Shown: positions 1 through 10,299, numbered from the stretch's first letter. The stretch is DNA of 64,000 bases from Ashinkailepas kermadecensis (GCA_034440615.1 JAOTOM010005140.1:440001-504000); one strand, 5' to 3'. Notes: generated from the letters alone by a model not told the origin. A program made the numbers and translations.

Positions 1-150
1 CCTCAAAGCACACCGGGGCCATGAGACCGCATGGTGGCCTCGAAAACAGCTGGGGCCCTCAAAAAGCGATATGGTCCTAGATAAGGAACAAAGAGACCGG
101 GCATTAAATAAACCCATCGGAGTCTTCGAAAACGAGACCTGAAAAATATT
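1..150. repeat. degenerate ~25-bp tandem repeat tract (family shared with 2563-2690 and 28940-29590)
   Basis: The tract is a run of short imperfect units built from a purine-rich piece such as CCTCGAAAA or CCTCAAAAA followed by a CRCACCGGGGCC-like piece. The same texture resumes at 2563 after a transposon insertion and recurs over ~600 bp near 29 kb. No open frame is convincing. Confidence 0.55.
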
Positions 151-714
151 GTCGGTGCCAGACTTGTGCTCGACTCGAGTTGAATCAAGAATCGACTCAT
201 GAATCAATCGTTTTTGGATGAGTCGAGAGTGGAATCGATTCTTTTCCACAAAACATATCTTGAGTCGTGAGTTGAATCACATCTTTCTAAAAAATAAATG
301 AGTTGAATCATGCGTCAATCATTTGAATCACAATGAGTCATTTCAGTCTTGTGACTCAAATGCAAGTTATGAACAAATGATATGAAGAATGTATCTGTAT
401 GAATATTATGTCATGACACAAAGTAGGGAGTAAAACACAGCATAATTATTCATGCTTAGCAATACGATTGTCAACTTGTAATCTGCCAGTGAGTAAAGAA
501 TTAGGGGTACCAGTACTGAAGTTATTTACCAAAAACCAATGACAATAACTAGAAATAATGATTAATGTTAAGCTTGGTATCCACAATCAGTATCATGCAT
601 GAATCAATCCTAGTACCAGGAGCACAACACATAAATGGGTTGTAATTGTGAAAAAGAATATGGAACCCAAATTGTCCTGCACTGCAATGGGCATCTGCAC
701 TGAATAAAATTGCG

Positions 715-783
715 TTGGTTTGTTATTTGTCACCTGCGCGTCTGATATCATATCAGACGCGCGTGTGACAAATAACAAACCAA
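715..783. repeat. near-perfect 69-bp inverted repeat (hairpin)
   Basis: Arms 715-748 and 750-783 pair over 34 bp with one centre base. Two adjacent positions mismatch (CT against AC within the GCGCG part). The outer arm reads TTGGTTTGTTATTTGTCAC. It lies inside the 159-2554 transposon. Confidence 0.85.
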
Positions 784-2186
784 GGTACCTTTACTAGAAG
801 GTAGATCGAAGTTTTCCTTCAAGCCCGCATGATGTCATCCGAAGGTTTAAAAAAAAATATGGCATCAATTTGGTTGCAGATTATTTTTTTATCCTATATA
901 TGAAGGAAATGTGTACTGGATATAACATATTTTAACCAGGTTGTATATGTCTTCTGTAATATCCTAAAACTTAGTCTGGAATACAAGCATGATCTTTTTT
1001 TGTGACAAAATAGCATTGTTCTTGTTATAGCAACACATGTTCAACTTTATTGATGAAAATATCAAGTATTTTGGAATGTGTGGCATTATATAGGTTTTGT
1101 TCAGGTAATTGGAGCACGATTGCTCGAAGTCCTGACCTATGTAATTTAAGCAATGTCTCAAACTTATATATAGAGGAGAGGTTATCATGAGATAACAAGT
1201 GAGTGACGCCTATATTGAGGTTGATTCTTTCCATCGACAATTACAGGATTTGTGTAAAAATGACAAACATTTTTATCAAAATGTTGTTTTTCTGGTGTTT
1301 TCTAACGTGATTTCAACGAATTTGACTCATTCATTTGGAAAATTAAAAATTTCCAAGATATAAGCACTTCAAGTTCAAGTACTTCTATCTAAGAAATCAG
1401 TCCAAGAAAATAATTTGACTACGGGTCTTCTCCCTCTATATTGTTCCTGAGACCACGTGACCTGGGATAAAAAATCCGCTGTAAAACCACCTATTGTATA
1501 GGTAACTTTAGTAACAATACCTATTAAACTTCCATAATTTTTTTAAATATTCTTACTAAACACACTTCCCCTCTTAGTAAATATACATACTAAACCTTCG
1601 AGGATGTATTGGACAGCTCTGCCCTTATCGATTACAGCATCGCAAGGAATTTCCGGCCTTGGTCGCGTTGTGGACGCGTTTGTCTGAGAGTATAAATTAT
1701 CGGAAATAAATGTCAAATTAAAGCAGAAACATAAGGTTTCCGATGTCAAAGAGTATTAAATCGAGTGCATGAAGTGTTGAAACTTCTTCTTTATCACGGA
1801 TATGACACACCAGGTACGGATGATTATACGCGATGTGCTCTATTTGTAGAGTGAAGATTTTGATCGTTTATTTCTTTGCCAACTGAAAAGTTATCATTTG
1901 CGGAGAAAATGAGTGGTCGTATCGTCATTTTTACGTTAAAATACCATGCATTCAAAATGAAAATTCCAAAGAATCAAAATTTGCCTTCATCTCCAATTAT
2001 ACCCAAAGTTTTAGCAAAAATAATATATTCAACAGATCAAGATGTTTCAATGTTAGAGCATCTTCGTTGGTGTCTAAATAAATACTAATTCCCTTCTTTA
2101 ACTAGACACAGATGAAGATGCATAGACATCAGACTGTCTGTCGAATAAATCACTTTTGCAATAACTGTTTTCACATCACATATACC

Positions 2187-2188
<2 letters not shown>

Positions 2189-2259
<71 letters not shown>

Positions 2260-2313
2260 TATATATATACATATATAAATATATATATATATATGTATAT
2301 ATATATATGTATA

Positions 2314-2357
<44 letters not shown>
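2189..2357. repeat. (TA)n microsatellite
   Basis: About 170 bp of alternating TA, with a few C or G interruptions and ATAAAT variants in the middle. It sits just inside the right end of the 159-2554 element. Confidence 0.95.
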
Positions 2358-2362
<5 letters not shown>

Positions 2363-2562
2363 GGCTCATGAGTGATACCACTGAGTCAGATCTGAATCGA
2401 TTCAAATTTATGTTTGAGTCATGAGTTGAATCGGATGCTTTGTGAGCTCTGAGTCTGAATTAGTCAAATCAAATAATTTTGACCTGCTCTGAATCATGAG
2501 TTGTCTGAGTCAAATGTGAGTCGACTCATACAATTTGAGTCGAGCACAAGTCTTGTCGGTGC

Positions 2563-2690
2563 ACAATAAAGCAACAACGTTAAAAAGGAGCCGGGATCTA
2601 AAAAATGTGCCGATCCCCAAACAAAAATGGTCTGGAGCCATAAAACACATCCGTAGACGAGGAAAAATGCAACGAGTAAAAATACGCTTA
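2563..2690. repeat. continuation of degenerate ~25-bp repeat tract
   Basis: Units such as AAAAAGGAGCCGGGATCT and AAAAATGGTCTGGAGCC continue the texture of 1-150 directly after the transposon's right target duplication. Confidence 0.5.
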
Positions 2691-2699
2691 GCTAGGGCC

Positions 2700-3070
2700 T
2701 CGGTTCGGTAGCCAATCTAGATGCGTGTTTAACCAAAGAGATGAGGTGCATCAAAGTTCAGCGGATGTCCGGATTTCTTAACCACCGGAAAATGGGGGAC
2801 GAAAAGAACTAATTGATGTGACATATTATGGGATACCAAAAGTAAAACCGTTTGAACAGGATAGGGGAGTTAGGTTTGAAATCCGGTAATTTAGACACGA
2901 TGGTGGTAGATGGGGCCCGCCACAGAACAACTAAGTTGGTCACTAATTATTTTATTTAAAAAAAAAAATATTTGAAAAAGTGGTCAAAATCCGTTAACTA
3001 TTTTTAATGGGAGTAGGTGGACCCCTCCATATTCGTTTGCCCCCCCCCCCCCACCCTCCCCATAGCGCAA
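2700..3070. repeat. dispersed repeat fragment with C-rich end (family also at 34505-34700)
   Basis: 2960-3060 holds AGTGGTC-AAATCCG, then a GGACCCCTCC...TCGTTTG motif and a run of 14 C. The same order (AGTGGTCGAAATCCGGTG, then CACCCTCCAAATCCGTTTGA and a C-rich run) occurs at 34590-34680 in the same orientation. This looks like an interspersed, possibly MITE-type repeat. No gene is seen. Confidence 0.5.
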
Positions 3071-3600
3071 ATCCTATGCACGCTACCGCTTCTAGCGATT
3101 GCAAAATTGCGATGCGATCCTGGTGCTATATGCGAAATTGAGATTCACTGCACCTTGCGAAAAGGTCGATTTGTTAAATTACCATGGATTTGTGTTCACG
3201 AACTATCCACATGACCTCAATGATAATTAAGAGCTTACGGCCCAATCTTTTACCGGACAAGCCAAAGGGATGCATTGCTGTTATAAGGGTATAAATGGGA
3301 ATAAAGTAGCAATGCATTCCTGTAAAAATCACAGACTGTTGGTAACTTCTTTTTTTTCGTGGCTTGTGCATACATCGTGCGGTGAAAATATCTGAATAGC
3401 TATCCGTGTGCATTTGTCCCTAACATGAATTGCCTATTGGTTAGGTTTTAAATAATGTTGAAACTGAACAACTTAATTATTATCCGAAAAAAAACAAGGA
3501 AACAATTTAATTCGTATCCTAGCACCTATCAATCCTACTTATACGAGAAGTCCCACGCAATCCACTACGCTATGCAGCATGCACGCAGATAACCATATTT
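3071..3600. other. no recognised feature
   Basis: Only short frames without family resemblance. If the exon at 3604-3776 is real, this is the intron downstream of it on the minus strand. Confidence 0.4.
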
Positions 3601-3603
3601 CAC

Positions 3604-3776
3604 CTTCATTTCAGCCACCACACTTTTGGGTATCTGCGGAGTTTCTTGTCGCTGTAACCGCTCCTCCAGCATGTACACCCTCAGCTTCAACTTGAAGTTC
3701 TCCTCCTCGAGCGTCTTCTTTTGGTGCTCCTGGTGCCGAAAGGAGCTCCCGGCAGACGATGGCTCGCTCCCAACAG
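3604..3776 (-). CDS. candidate internal exon with centrosomin N-terminal (Cnn_1N / CM1) motif
   Basis: On the minus strand a 173-bp open segment encodes about 57 residues. At its centre is LEEENFKLKLRVYMLEERLQ, which closely resembles the CM1 motif of the centrosomin, CDK5RAP2 and myomegalin family (ENFNLKLRIYFLEER type). In that family CM1 binds and activates the gamma-tubulin ring complex at the centrosome. The segment has an acceptor (pyrimidine-rich, ending GCGCTGTTTCAG) at 3777-3778 and a donor AAG|GTGAAA at 3602-3603. The frame enters in phase 1 and leaves in phase 0. The residues after the motif (QETPQIPKSVVAEMK) do not match the vertebrate pattern I know. No neighbouring exon is recognised here, as expected with long introns. 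It could also be an old exon fragment of a pseudogene. This is the only host-gene-like coding piece in the window. Confidence 0.55.
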
Positions 3777-4380
3777 CTGAAACAGCGCACACATGTCGTC
3801 AGAAAACTCACGAGGAAAAAGCAGTCTGACAACTATGAGGACAGCTAACGTTTTTCCCATAAGCTTGTGGCAAGCACATACGATTCGGGGCCCCTTCACA
3901 TAAACGCAGCAAGAAATAAAATAGGAAATATCTAAGCAGAACGAACTTTGTTCGGTTAGTGATAATACTATATCGGGAAAAACTACATAGCTGACTGCTG
4001 AGTAGATGTTACATGCCCCTTCGGCACTGCTATTTTATTGGTGTCGCCGTGGCTACAGATGTCACCCATTGATGCACCTATAGCCGGGAAATGCTTGGTC
4101 CGACCGAGCGGAGAGTGCCATGCATAAATATGACGACACGTGACAAAAGAGCGGGTTCCAACTGGTAATGACCGCGCACGCCAGGACACTAAGACACAAT
4201 GCTTGTATGTATGTGCCATGTGCAGTGTCCACCATGACTATCCATCAGCTCGACAATATATGCATCATCATGAGCGCGTTGGGTGGCAATGTAGTGCCAG
4301 TCAGCGCGAGTGGAGCGAGACGTCTCCTCCCACACATGGGACATGCCATCGCTCACGTGATGGTCCCCAGCATGTGGTGT

Positions 4381-4960
4381 GGACGTACTGTTTACTGGTG
4401 CTGCAGCGTACACTGACGGACGTACTGTTTACTGGTGCTGCAGCGTACACTGACGGACGTACTGTTTACTGGTGCTGCAGCGTACACTGACGGACGTACT
4501 GTTTACTGGTGCTGCAGCGTACACTGACGGACGTACTGTTTACTGGTGCTGCAGCGTACACTGACGGACGTACTGTTTACTGGTGCTGCAGCGTACTCTG
4601 ACGGACGTACTGTTTACTGGTGCTGCAGCGTACACTGACGGACGTACTGTTTACTGGTGCTGCAGCGTACACTGACGGTTGGTTGGTTGGTTATTGGTTT
4701 TACGACACGTCGACCGTTGAGTCATGTAGCGTCGCCAATCTCTCACGCCGATTGGTCGCGGGCGAAGAATAGCGACAGGTGAGATTCGAACTCACAACCT
4801 TTCGATTAGTGAGACGAGCATCTTACCCCTAGACCACTCGTCCCCGCGTACACTGACGGACGTACTGTTTACTGGTGCTGCAGCGTACACTGACGGACGT
4901 ACTGTTTACTGGTGTTGCAGCGTACTCTGACGGACGTACTGTTTACTGGTGCTGCAGCGG
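4381..4960. repeat. 37-bp minisatellite, ~11 copies, interrupted by a SINE
   Basis: A 37-bp unit containing GGACGTACTGTTTACTGGTG and GCTGCAGCGTACACTGAC repeats about eight times from 4381 to 4678 and three more times from 4846 to ~4960, almost without divergence. A 167-bp SINE separates the blocks. The array directly abuts the LINE ORF1 relic on its right. Confidence 0.92.
4679..4845 (-). mobile_element. tRNA-derived SINE, full length with target duplication
   Basis: Read on the minus strand, it starts GGGGACGAGTGGTCTAGGGG. This gives an A-box-like TGGTCTAGGGG, and AGTTCGAATCT downstream is a B-box, so the first ~75 bases are a tRNA-like head with an internal RNA polymerase III promoter. A unique body follows (core reading CCGCGACCAATCGGCGTGAG on the minus strand), and the element ends in a (CCAA)n tail, seen on the plus strand as repeated TTGG. 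The 14-mer GCGTACACTGACGG flanks both sides (4665-4678 and 4846-4859). This fits a LINE-mobilised insertion, although the 14-mer is also part of the minisatellite unit. A diverged relative lies at 8945-9115. Confidence 0.82.
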
Positions 4961-5735
4961 ACTTGGTAACGAAGGTAGCTGGCGAGGGGGTCTTGGTAAG
5001 AGTTGAAGGTAAGGACTAGGAGACTCGTGTCACGCTTCCGGCCAACTTTGAAGAAGGTGGTGTGGCGGATGTGGGTCACCCCCTCCGGCCTGAGCTCCGC
5101 TTGGATATCTGCTTCAGACATGAAGCGGAGCAAGAAACGCGAAGATGTTGCCATTGGTGGTGTTGCGGTTGTAGTGGATAGTGATTGTGACGGATTTACC
5201 ACAAAATGTGGTGGTCCGGAGGAGGGCTTTGCGCGGGTTTGGGTTTTGATGACGAGGGTTCCATTGGCCGGGGATTCGATGTCAAGATTCACTAAGGAGC
5301 AGTGGTGATGAGTTGCTTAGTTGGCCAGAAAACTTTGGCACGACGGTAGGAAATGGTTTCTCCGACAGGCTTGACAAGCACGTAAGAGCACTGTTGAGGT
5401 GGATTAGATTGGGTCATGCTGGGAGGGCGTGGTCTGGTGCTGGGAGGGCGTGGTCTGGTGCTGGGAGGGCGTGGTCTGGTGCTGGGAGGGCGTGGTCTGG
5501 TGCTGGGAGGCCGCGGTCTTGGGACGGGCACGGGTCGGCGAGGCACAAAGGGCTTCCATGGCGTCATCCAAAGGAATAGTCCGGCGCGGGTCATCAACGG
5601 TTTTATCAAGAGAGGGAGCATCATGGACAAAGTTCGGGGTCGCCGATGGTCATCAGGCATGGTCAGTGGTGTAGATTCTGATTCAGAGTACGGTGGCGAG
5701 CTGTGGTCGAGATCCCTTTGCGCTTTATTCCCCAT
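4958..5735 (-). pseudogene. non-LTR retrotransposon ORF1 (gag-like) fragment
   Basis: The minus strand reads from 5735 through a proline-rich N-terminal part with five PPSTRPR repeats (5418-5516) to VLVKPVGETISYRRAKVFW near 5330. A frameshift close to 5300 then leads into a second part containing DIQAELRPEGVTHIRHTTFF and LLVLTFNS. That block matches the RRM-like domain that precedes the CCHC zinc knuckles in jockey/I-type LINE ORF1 and gag-like proteins, which chaperone the element RNA. The zinc knuckles are missing: the frame runs into the 37-bp minisatellite at ~4958. No ORF2 follows. The family assignment rests on the ELxxEGVTxxR...LTF pattern only. Confidence 0.55.
5417..5517. repeat. 21-bp coding minisatellite, ~5 copies
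   Basis: A 21-bp unit containing GGGAGGGCGTGGTCTGGTGC is repeated almost exactly. Being 7 codons long it keeps the minus-strand ORF1 frame open and encodes PPSTRPR repeats. Confidence 0.9.
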
Positions 5736-5756
5736 CGCGGGGGAAATCCACCCTAC

Positions 5757-6830
5757 CTAGCAAAATTTACAGAAACACAAAGAGCACACAGACACACAGG
5801 GAACAAAAGTACGACGAGAACAAAAACTACGTGGGGTGACGGGTGACACCCCACTATAAACGAAATGTGGAAAAAGAGCGACGGGTGTCGCCCACGAAAA
5901 TGAAAAATAGGAGAAAAAAGCTGCGAAATCAGCAGTCAATCGCGACCATTGCCGGAGCGGATTGAGCAGCGAGCGTGACATGAGGGCTTCTGTGACTCGT
6001 ACTGAACCGTCCGTGCTCGGAACTTGGCCAACGCAAGTAACAGGCTGAGACCACCCAGGCTTAGTCCGCCCAGGCATACGCAGCCTAGTCACCCAACCCA
6101 TGCAAGTATGTTGGACGAATGGAACAATATTTGACCTTGATCAAGCATCATACATCCAAGGTGGTGAACGTCTCGGCACACTCCGCACGCGTGTGACATC
6201 TCGGTAGATTCCTGATAATCGTTCGCATCTCGTCGCTGTCGCCGCAGCGGGCCAGCAGCTGGAGCCCCGTGACGTCAGCAATGCTCAGCTGATGATAGAC
6301 TGCAGCCGGCGCCGAGCACCTCGACAGCCGACGATGGGTAACGGTCGAGGGGCGAACCCCTCCCTGCCCGTCCCCCAGACAACGCGCCACTCAGTCGGCT
6401 GGGGCCTCGTCCACCAGCCGGTTATGTTTTCACAGTGCCGCACCGTGACTAGACGCAGCTGAACACATAGCGGTACTGAGAGAGGCGACAGGTGGCTCTG
6501 CTCGAATTGCTCGCGGCCAGCCGTGTCGCCACCCATCCCGTCATAATTACACTCCCAGCGGTGCCAGCGGTCACGAGACGCCAATGAGAGCCCACGGAAC
6601 GTGCCGTACAGCGTAACATGACGCATATTCGCGCGAGAAGCAGCCACACCGATTGTAGCTGTGCGAAGAGAGTACAGACTTTCCACGACTGTAAAATACC
6701 TACGTAACGGTTGCGTGGCGGATCCAGCTTCCTAGTTTGCGGGTGGATAGCGCCAATTTCTCTGGATGCAACCATATCTAGGGGTTGCACTGCATACGTT
6801 GAAGAGGTCATTGGCCATTTCAATCATTGA
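5757..6830. other. unassigned GC-moderate sequence, possible upstream part of the ORF1-bearing LINE
   Basis: 5757-6110 lies directly upstream (minus strand) of the ORF1 relic and may be its 5' leader. 6130-6700 is relatively GC-rich, with overlapping minus-strand frames of 80-133 codons that resemble no family I know. No splice structure or start context supports a gene. Confidence 0.3.
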
Positions 6831-6850
6831 TTTCATCCCTCCCCTTAATC

Positions 6851-6955
6851 AGACCGATGCTTAACCATTGGGCCTATAGGCGTTCACTAGGTACAAAAGG
6901 CTTTCGAGGTAATTTTGATAGTCGAAAAGGTAATTTGGCCTCCCAGTCAATTTCA
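6851..6955 (-). repeat. dispersed repeat, copy 1 (also 11458-11565)
   Basis: The reverse complement of this segment aligns with 11458-11565. Shared pieces are CCAAATTA.CTTTT, CCGAAA.CC.TTTGTA.CTAGTG and GCCCAATGGTTAAGC. The two copies are in opposite orientation and roughly 75 percent alike by eye. Confidence 0.55.
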
Positions 6956-7059
6956 CACAATGACGTCCGTCGGCATATGTGGAGCTTCCCATCCGTTTGG
7001 ACGGGCTCAAGGTAGTCCAATTTTCGGCCAGGACCCAATGGAACCGATTTCTGCAATGG

Positions 7060-7740
7060 TACCCTGAGTTTTAATTTGGTTCTCTCTTGAGGTAATCGAC
7101 TTAAAAGTTGTTAGACACATACATTTTTCAAAGCTTCACTTGTGGATACACATGGCACCGAGCTACTGAAAATGGACACATTCTCTAGATGTCTGAAACA
7201 ACGAAATGAAGCATATCCGAGCTGACCCTCTGCCAGTTACTTCAATGCCAGTCCATGTACATTCATCTACATCTGCTCAGACTGCCCAGCACGTACTCTA
7301 ACTGGTACCGTCCATTTCTTAAGCTTTGTTCACTCGGTTATACTTCGTGCCTTATCGTGGCGCAAAGGTCGAAGCAAATCCGATACTCTAGTCCAATGAC
7401 TAGTCCAACAGCCATGCAAAAATAGTGGGCCCAATCTACCTGCACGCGGCAGCCGACCTCCTCTGGTTACGTTTTGAACGGTGCAGATTTCAAAGGTATA
7501 GACTTACCAGACCTAGTAAATTGAGTCCAGGAATGCACAACCAAGCCAACTCGGCATTTCAGCCGCGCACCCAGTTCGGTCTCTGCGGCGGGGAGGGGGG
7601 ACACCAGTGGTCTTCGGACATGGCCGACTCCGGTAACAGCTGGTGCTACCATGTGACTCGCTAAAAAAACGTGCGGCCAATAAGGTTGCTAAGATCTGCA
7701 CACATCATAGAACATGCTCGCTTCTTGTCCATCCGTGCCC
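7060..7740. other. no recognised feature
   Basis: Unique-looking sequence without a supported gene; short frames only. Confidence 0.35.
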
Positions 7741-7760
7741 TGACGCCTCTGGCTCTTGTC

Positions 7761-7824
7761 CTGCCCGCCTCTGGCTCCGTGCCCTGCCCGCCTCTGGCTC
7801 CGTGCCTGCCCGCCTCTGGCTCGC
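7761..7824. repeat. 23-bp minisatellite, ~3 copies
   Basis: The unit TGCCCGCCTCTGGCTCCGTG, with small length changes, is repeated in tandem. Confidence 0.8.
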
Positions 7825-7926
7825 CACCTCGCGTCCAGCTCGTTTTTCATCAAGCTAATCAAGCGTATTTGCACGGCGCCAGGCGGCCTGGTGAGTCAGC
7901 CGCGTGCCGGCCAGTGGGTACGTCAC

Positions 7927-8660
7927 AGCACAGCGTCTCTCTGCAGCACAGCGTCTCCCTGCAGCACAGCGTCTTCTGTAGCACAGCGCCCCTCTGCAGC
8001 ACAGCGTATCTCTGAAGCACAGCGTCTCTCTGCAACACAGCGTCTCTCTGCAGCACAGCGTCCTCTGTAGCACAGCGTCCCTCTGCAGCACAACGTCTTC
8101 TGTAGCACAGCGTCCCTCTGCAGCACATCCTCTTCTGTAGCACAGTGTCCATCTGCAACACAACGTCTTCTGTAGCACAGCGTCCCTCTGTAACACAGAG
8201 TCCTTCTGTAGCAGAACGTCCCTATGTAGCACAGCGTCTCTCTGCAGCACAGCGTCTCTCTGCAGCACAACGTCTTCTGTAGCACAGCGTCCCTCTGCAG
8301 CACAACGTCTTCTGTAGCACAGCGTCCCTCTGCAGCACAACGTCCTCTGTAGCACAGCGTCCCTCTGCAGCACATCCTCTTCTGTAGCACAGTGTCCATC
8401 TGCAACACAACGTCTTCTGTAGCACAGCGTCCCTCTGTAACACAGAGTCCTTCTGTAGCAGAACGTCCCTCTGTAGCACAGCGTCTTCTGTAGTACAGCG
8501 TACTTCTGCAACACAGCGTCTTCTGTAGCACAGCGTCCCTCTGCAGCACAGCGTCTTTTGTAGCACAGTGTCCATCTGCAGCACAGAGTCCCTCTGCAGC
8601 ACAGAGTCCCTCTGCAGCACAGAGTCCCTCTACAGCACAGCGTCCTTCTGTAGCACAACG
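7927..8660. repeat. 17/18-bp minisatellite, ~41 copies, with higher-order duplication
   Basis: The basic unit is AGCACAGCGTCTCTCTGC (18 bp), alternating with the 17-bp form AGCACAGCGTCTTCTGT. A block with distinctive variants (CAGCACATCC, AACACAGAGTCC, AGCAGAACGTCC) at ~8101-8235 recurs at ~8348-8482, an offset of 247 bp. The minus strand stays open in several frames (up to 267 codons) only because the repeat lacks stops; this is not a gene. Confidence 0.95.
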
Positions 8661-8944
8661 CCTGTCACCGGCGAATCCAGGGACTGGGGCATTCACGTCA
8701 TGTCTCTCAAACTGACCGATGCTTAAGCAAAATTTGCATCAATTACCATATTTCTCACATTATATAAAGCATGGAAATATGACCACGGCACACATGGCCA
8801 TACAAAACCAGGGGATTTTCTTTGAAAATCGATGGATTTAGTTATCTGATCCAAAACGAGTAACAAGAGCACTTTTGGATCCGCCATTCATGTCCGTCAG
8901 CGCTCCCTTTCGGGACGTGCCGGTGCAGTGAACAGACGACCATC

Positions 8945-9115
8945 TTTCAGAAGAACCTTTGGTTCTTTTATGACACATTTGACTACTAGGCCATATAGCG
9001 TGCCAACTTCGCACGCCAATTGGTCGCGGGCGGGCTCGATAATCCCTACGATTATGGGATCCAAACGCACCATCTCACGATAGAATGTCGAACCGAGTTA
9101 CGGCGACCCCACAGA
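8945..9115 (-). mobile_element. diverged SINE related to 4679-4845
   Basis: The core CATATAGCGTGCCAACTTCG...CACGCCAATTGGTCGCGGGCG matches the body of the 4679-4845 SINE in the same orientation, and a TTGGTTCTTTTATGACAC end corresponds to its tail side. The tRNA-like head is poorly preserved (B-box-like GGTTCGACATT on the minus strand). Confidence 0.55.
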
Positions 9116-9244
9116 AGATCGTTGAAGCCACTCTGTCAGTGCGCGCCTGTTGAAGTTTGAACCGAGTCCGGGTGATGAGAGGATGTGGCCGTTGCAGACT
9201 CTAGGTCCGAGCCAGTCGAGCCGGCACTACCAGTGCAGTATAAC

Positions 9245-9705
9245 GCACGCCACAGCTGCGCGGCTGCCTCGTGAGGTGGCGGTCTTCTAGCTTAGGGTCA
9301 GGTACAGTAAGGTAGAGTAGAGTAGAGTAGGGCTAGCGCCGACTACCTGTATCACGGCCGCCACGTGAGGTAGCGACAGCGAGCTGAGGGTCAGGTAGAG
9401 TAAGGTTAGTGCCGACTACCTGTATCATGGCTGCCTCGTGAGATGGCATTCTATTAGCTGAGGGTTAGGTAGAGTAAGGTTAGTGCCGACTACCTGTATC
9501 GCGGCCGCCACGTGAGGTGGCGGTCTACTAGCTGAGGGTCAGGTAGAGTAAGGTAAGTGCCGACTATCTGTATCACAGCTACCACGTGAGGTGGCCGTCT
9601 ACTAGCTGAGGGTTAGGTAGAGTAAGGTTAGTGCCGACTATCTGTATCACAGCTACCACGTGAGGTGGCCGTCTACTAGCTGAGGGTTGAGTAGAGTAGG
9701 GATAG
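9245..9705. repeat. ~74-bp minisatellite, ~6 copies
   Basis: Units share AGCTGAGGGTYAGGTAGAGT, GTGCCGACTAYCTGTATC and CCACGTGAGGTGGC. Starts recur near 9382, 9456, 9530 and 9605. The first copies carry GTAGAGTAGAGTAGAGTAG expansions. Confidence 0.85.
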
Positions 9706-9714
9706 TCGGAGCTG

Positions 9715-10299
9715 CAGGATTTCCCTGAAAGCTAGGCAGGCTTGTCGAGGACAGGGAATGGCCCATGCCAGTTGGAGGGGGCTCCTAACGGATGAATAGG
9801 TCCCAAGAGAGTCAGAGAAGACTGGACTGGGATGTTCCTGAGCCTTGGGATGGGCACCTGAGGGATTGAGGCCATCTGAGAGCTAAGTGTCCCTGGGATC
9901 CGCGATAGTTGCGAGGAATACTGAGAGACAGCCTCAAAAATAAGATATCTTTAAGAGCGATAAATCCTGTCAAGGCCTAGGAAGGTCACCCACCGCCATC
10001 TCAGCGGTGGCAGCCGCTCCTGTAGCCACGGCCGCCCCAACGGCCACAGCCGTTCTGGTGTGGACGACCGCCAACCTGCCACATGTCCCAGTGGCCTGAC
10101 CACAACTGCTCCCGCAGCTACGTTCGCTCTAGCGATGGCGAAACAGATAGCCCAGCGATGGCTGTGATGACAGCCTCTCCAGAGGTGCCAGTTGCTTCGC
10201 CTTGGTCCCAAGGCGATACCGGCGATACCCGGGTGATACCGGCTAAGCAAAAGGAAATAAAAAATAATGTGTAGGGCGCTTTGTGTTGGGCAAACTGAT

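Larger units (their letters stand above)
159..2554. mobile_element. non-autonomous hAT-like DNA transposon, 2.4 kb
   Basis: Both ends read inward as (C/A)AGACTTGTGCTCGACTC, followed by ~200 bp of degenerate GACTCA/GAGTCGA-rich sequence in inverted orientation (159-360 and 2360-2554). The identical 8-mer GTCGGTGC abuts the two ends at 151-158 and 2555-2562, which is a perfect 8-bp target site duplication. Outside the duplications the same ~25-bp repeat tract continues on both sides, so the empty site can be reconstructed. No transposase-like frame is visible inside; the interior is AT-rich and holds a 69-bp hairpin and a (TA)n array. The 8-bp duplication is the rule for hAT elements, but the terminal bases fit the hAT consensus poorly, so the superfamily is an inference. 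Confidence 0.7.

Noticed and set aside
4770..4845. Functional tRNA gene on the minus strand
   Set aside because: A and B boxes are present, but the acceptor stem does not close and the sequence continues into a SINE body and tail.
6148..6823. Overlapping minus frames of 80-133 codons
   Set aside because: Not recognised, no splice support, and two frames overlap over the same bases; left as unassigned sequence.
7855..8696. Minus-strand cysteine-rich frames up to 267 codons
   Set aside because: Byproduct of the 17/18-bp array; frames swap where 17- and 18-bp units alternate.
8945..9115. Functional tRNA gene
   Set aside because: Only box B-like sequence remains, with no cloverleaf; the body matches the SINE at 4679-4845.
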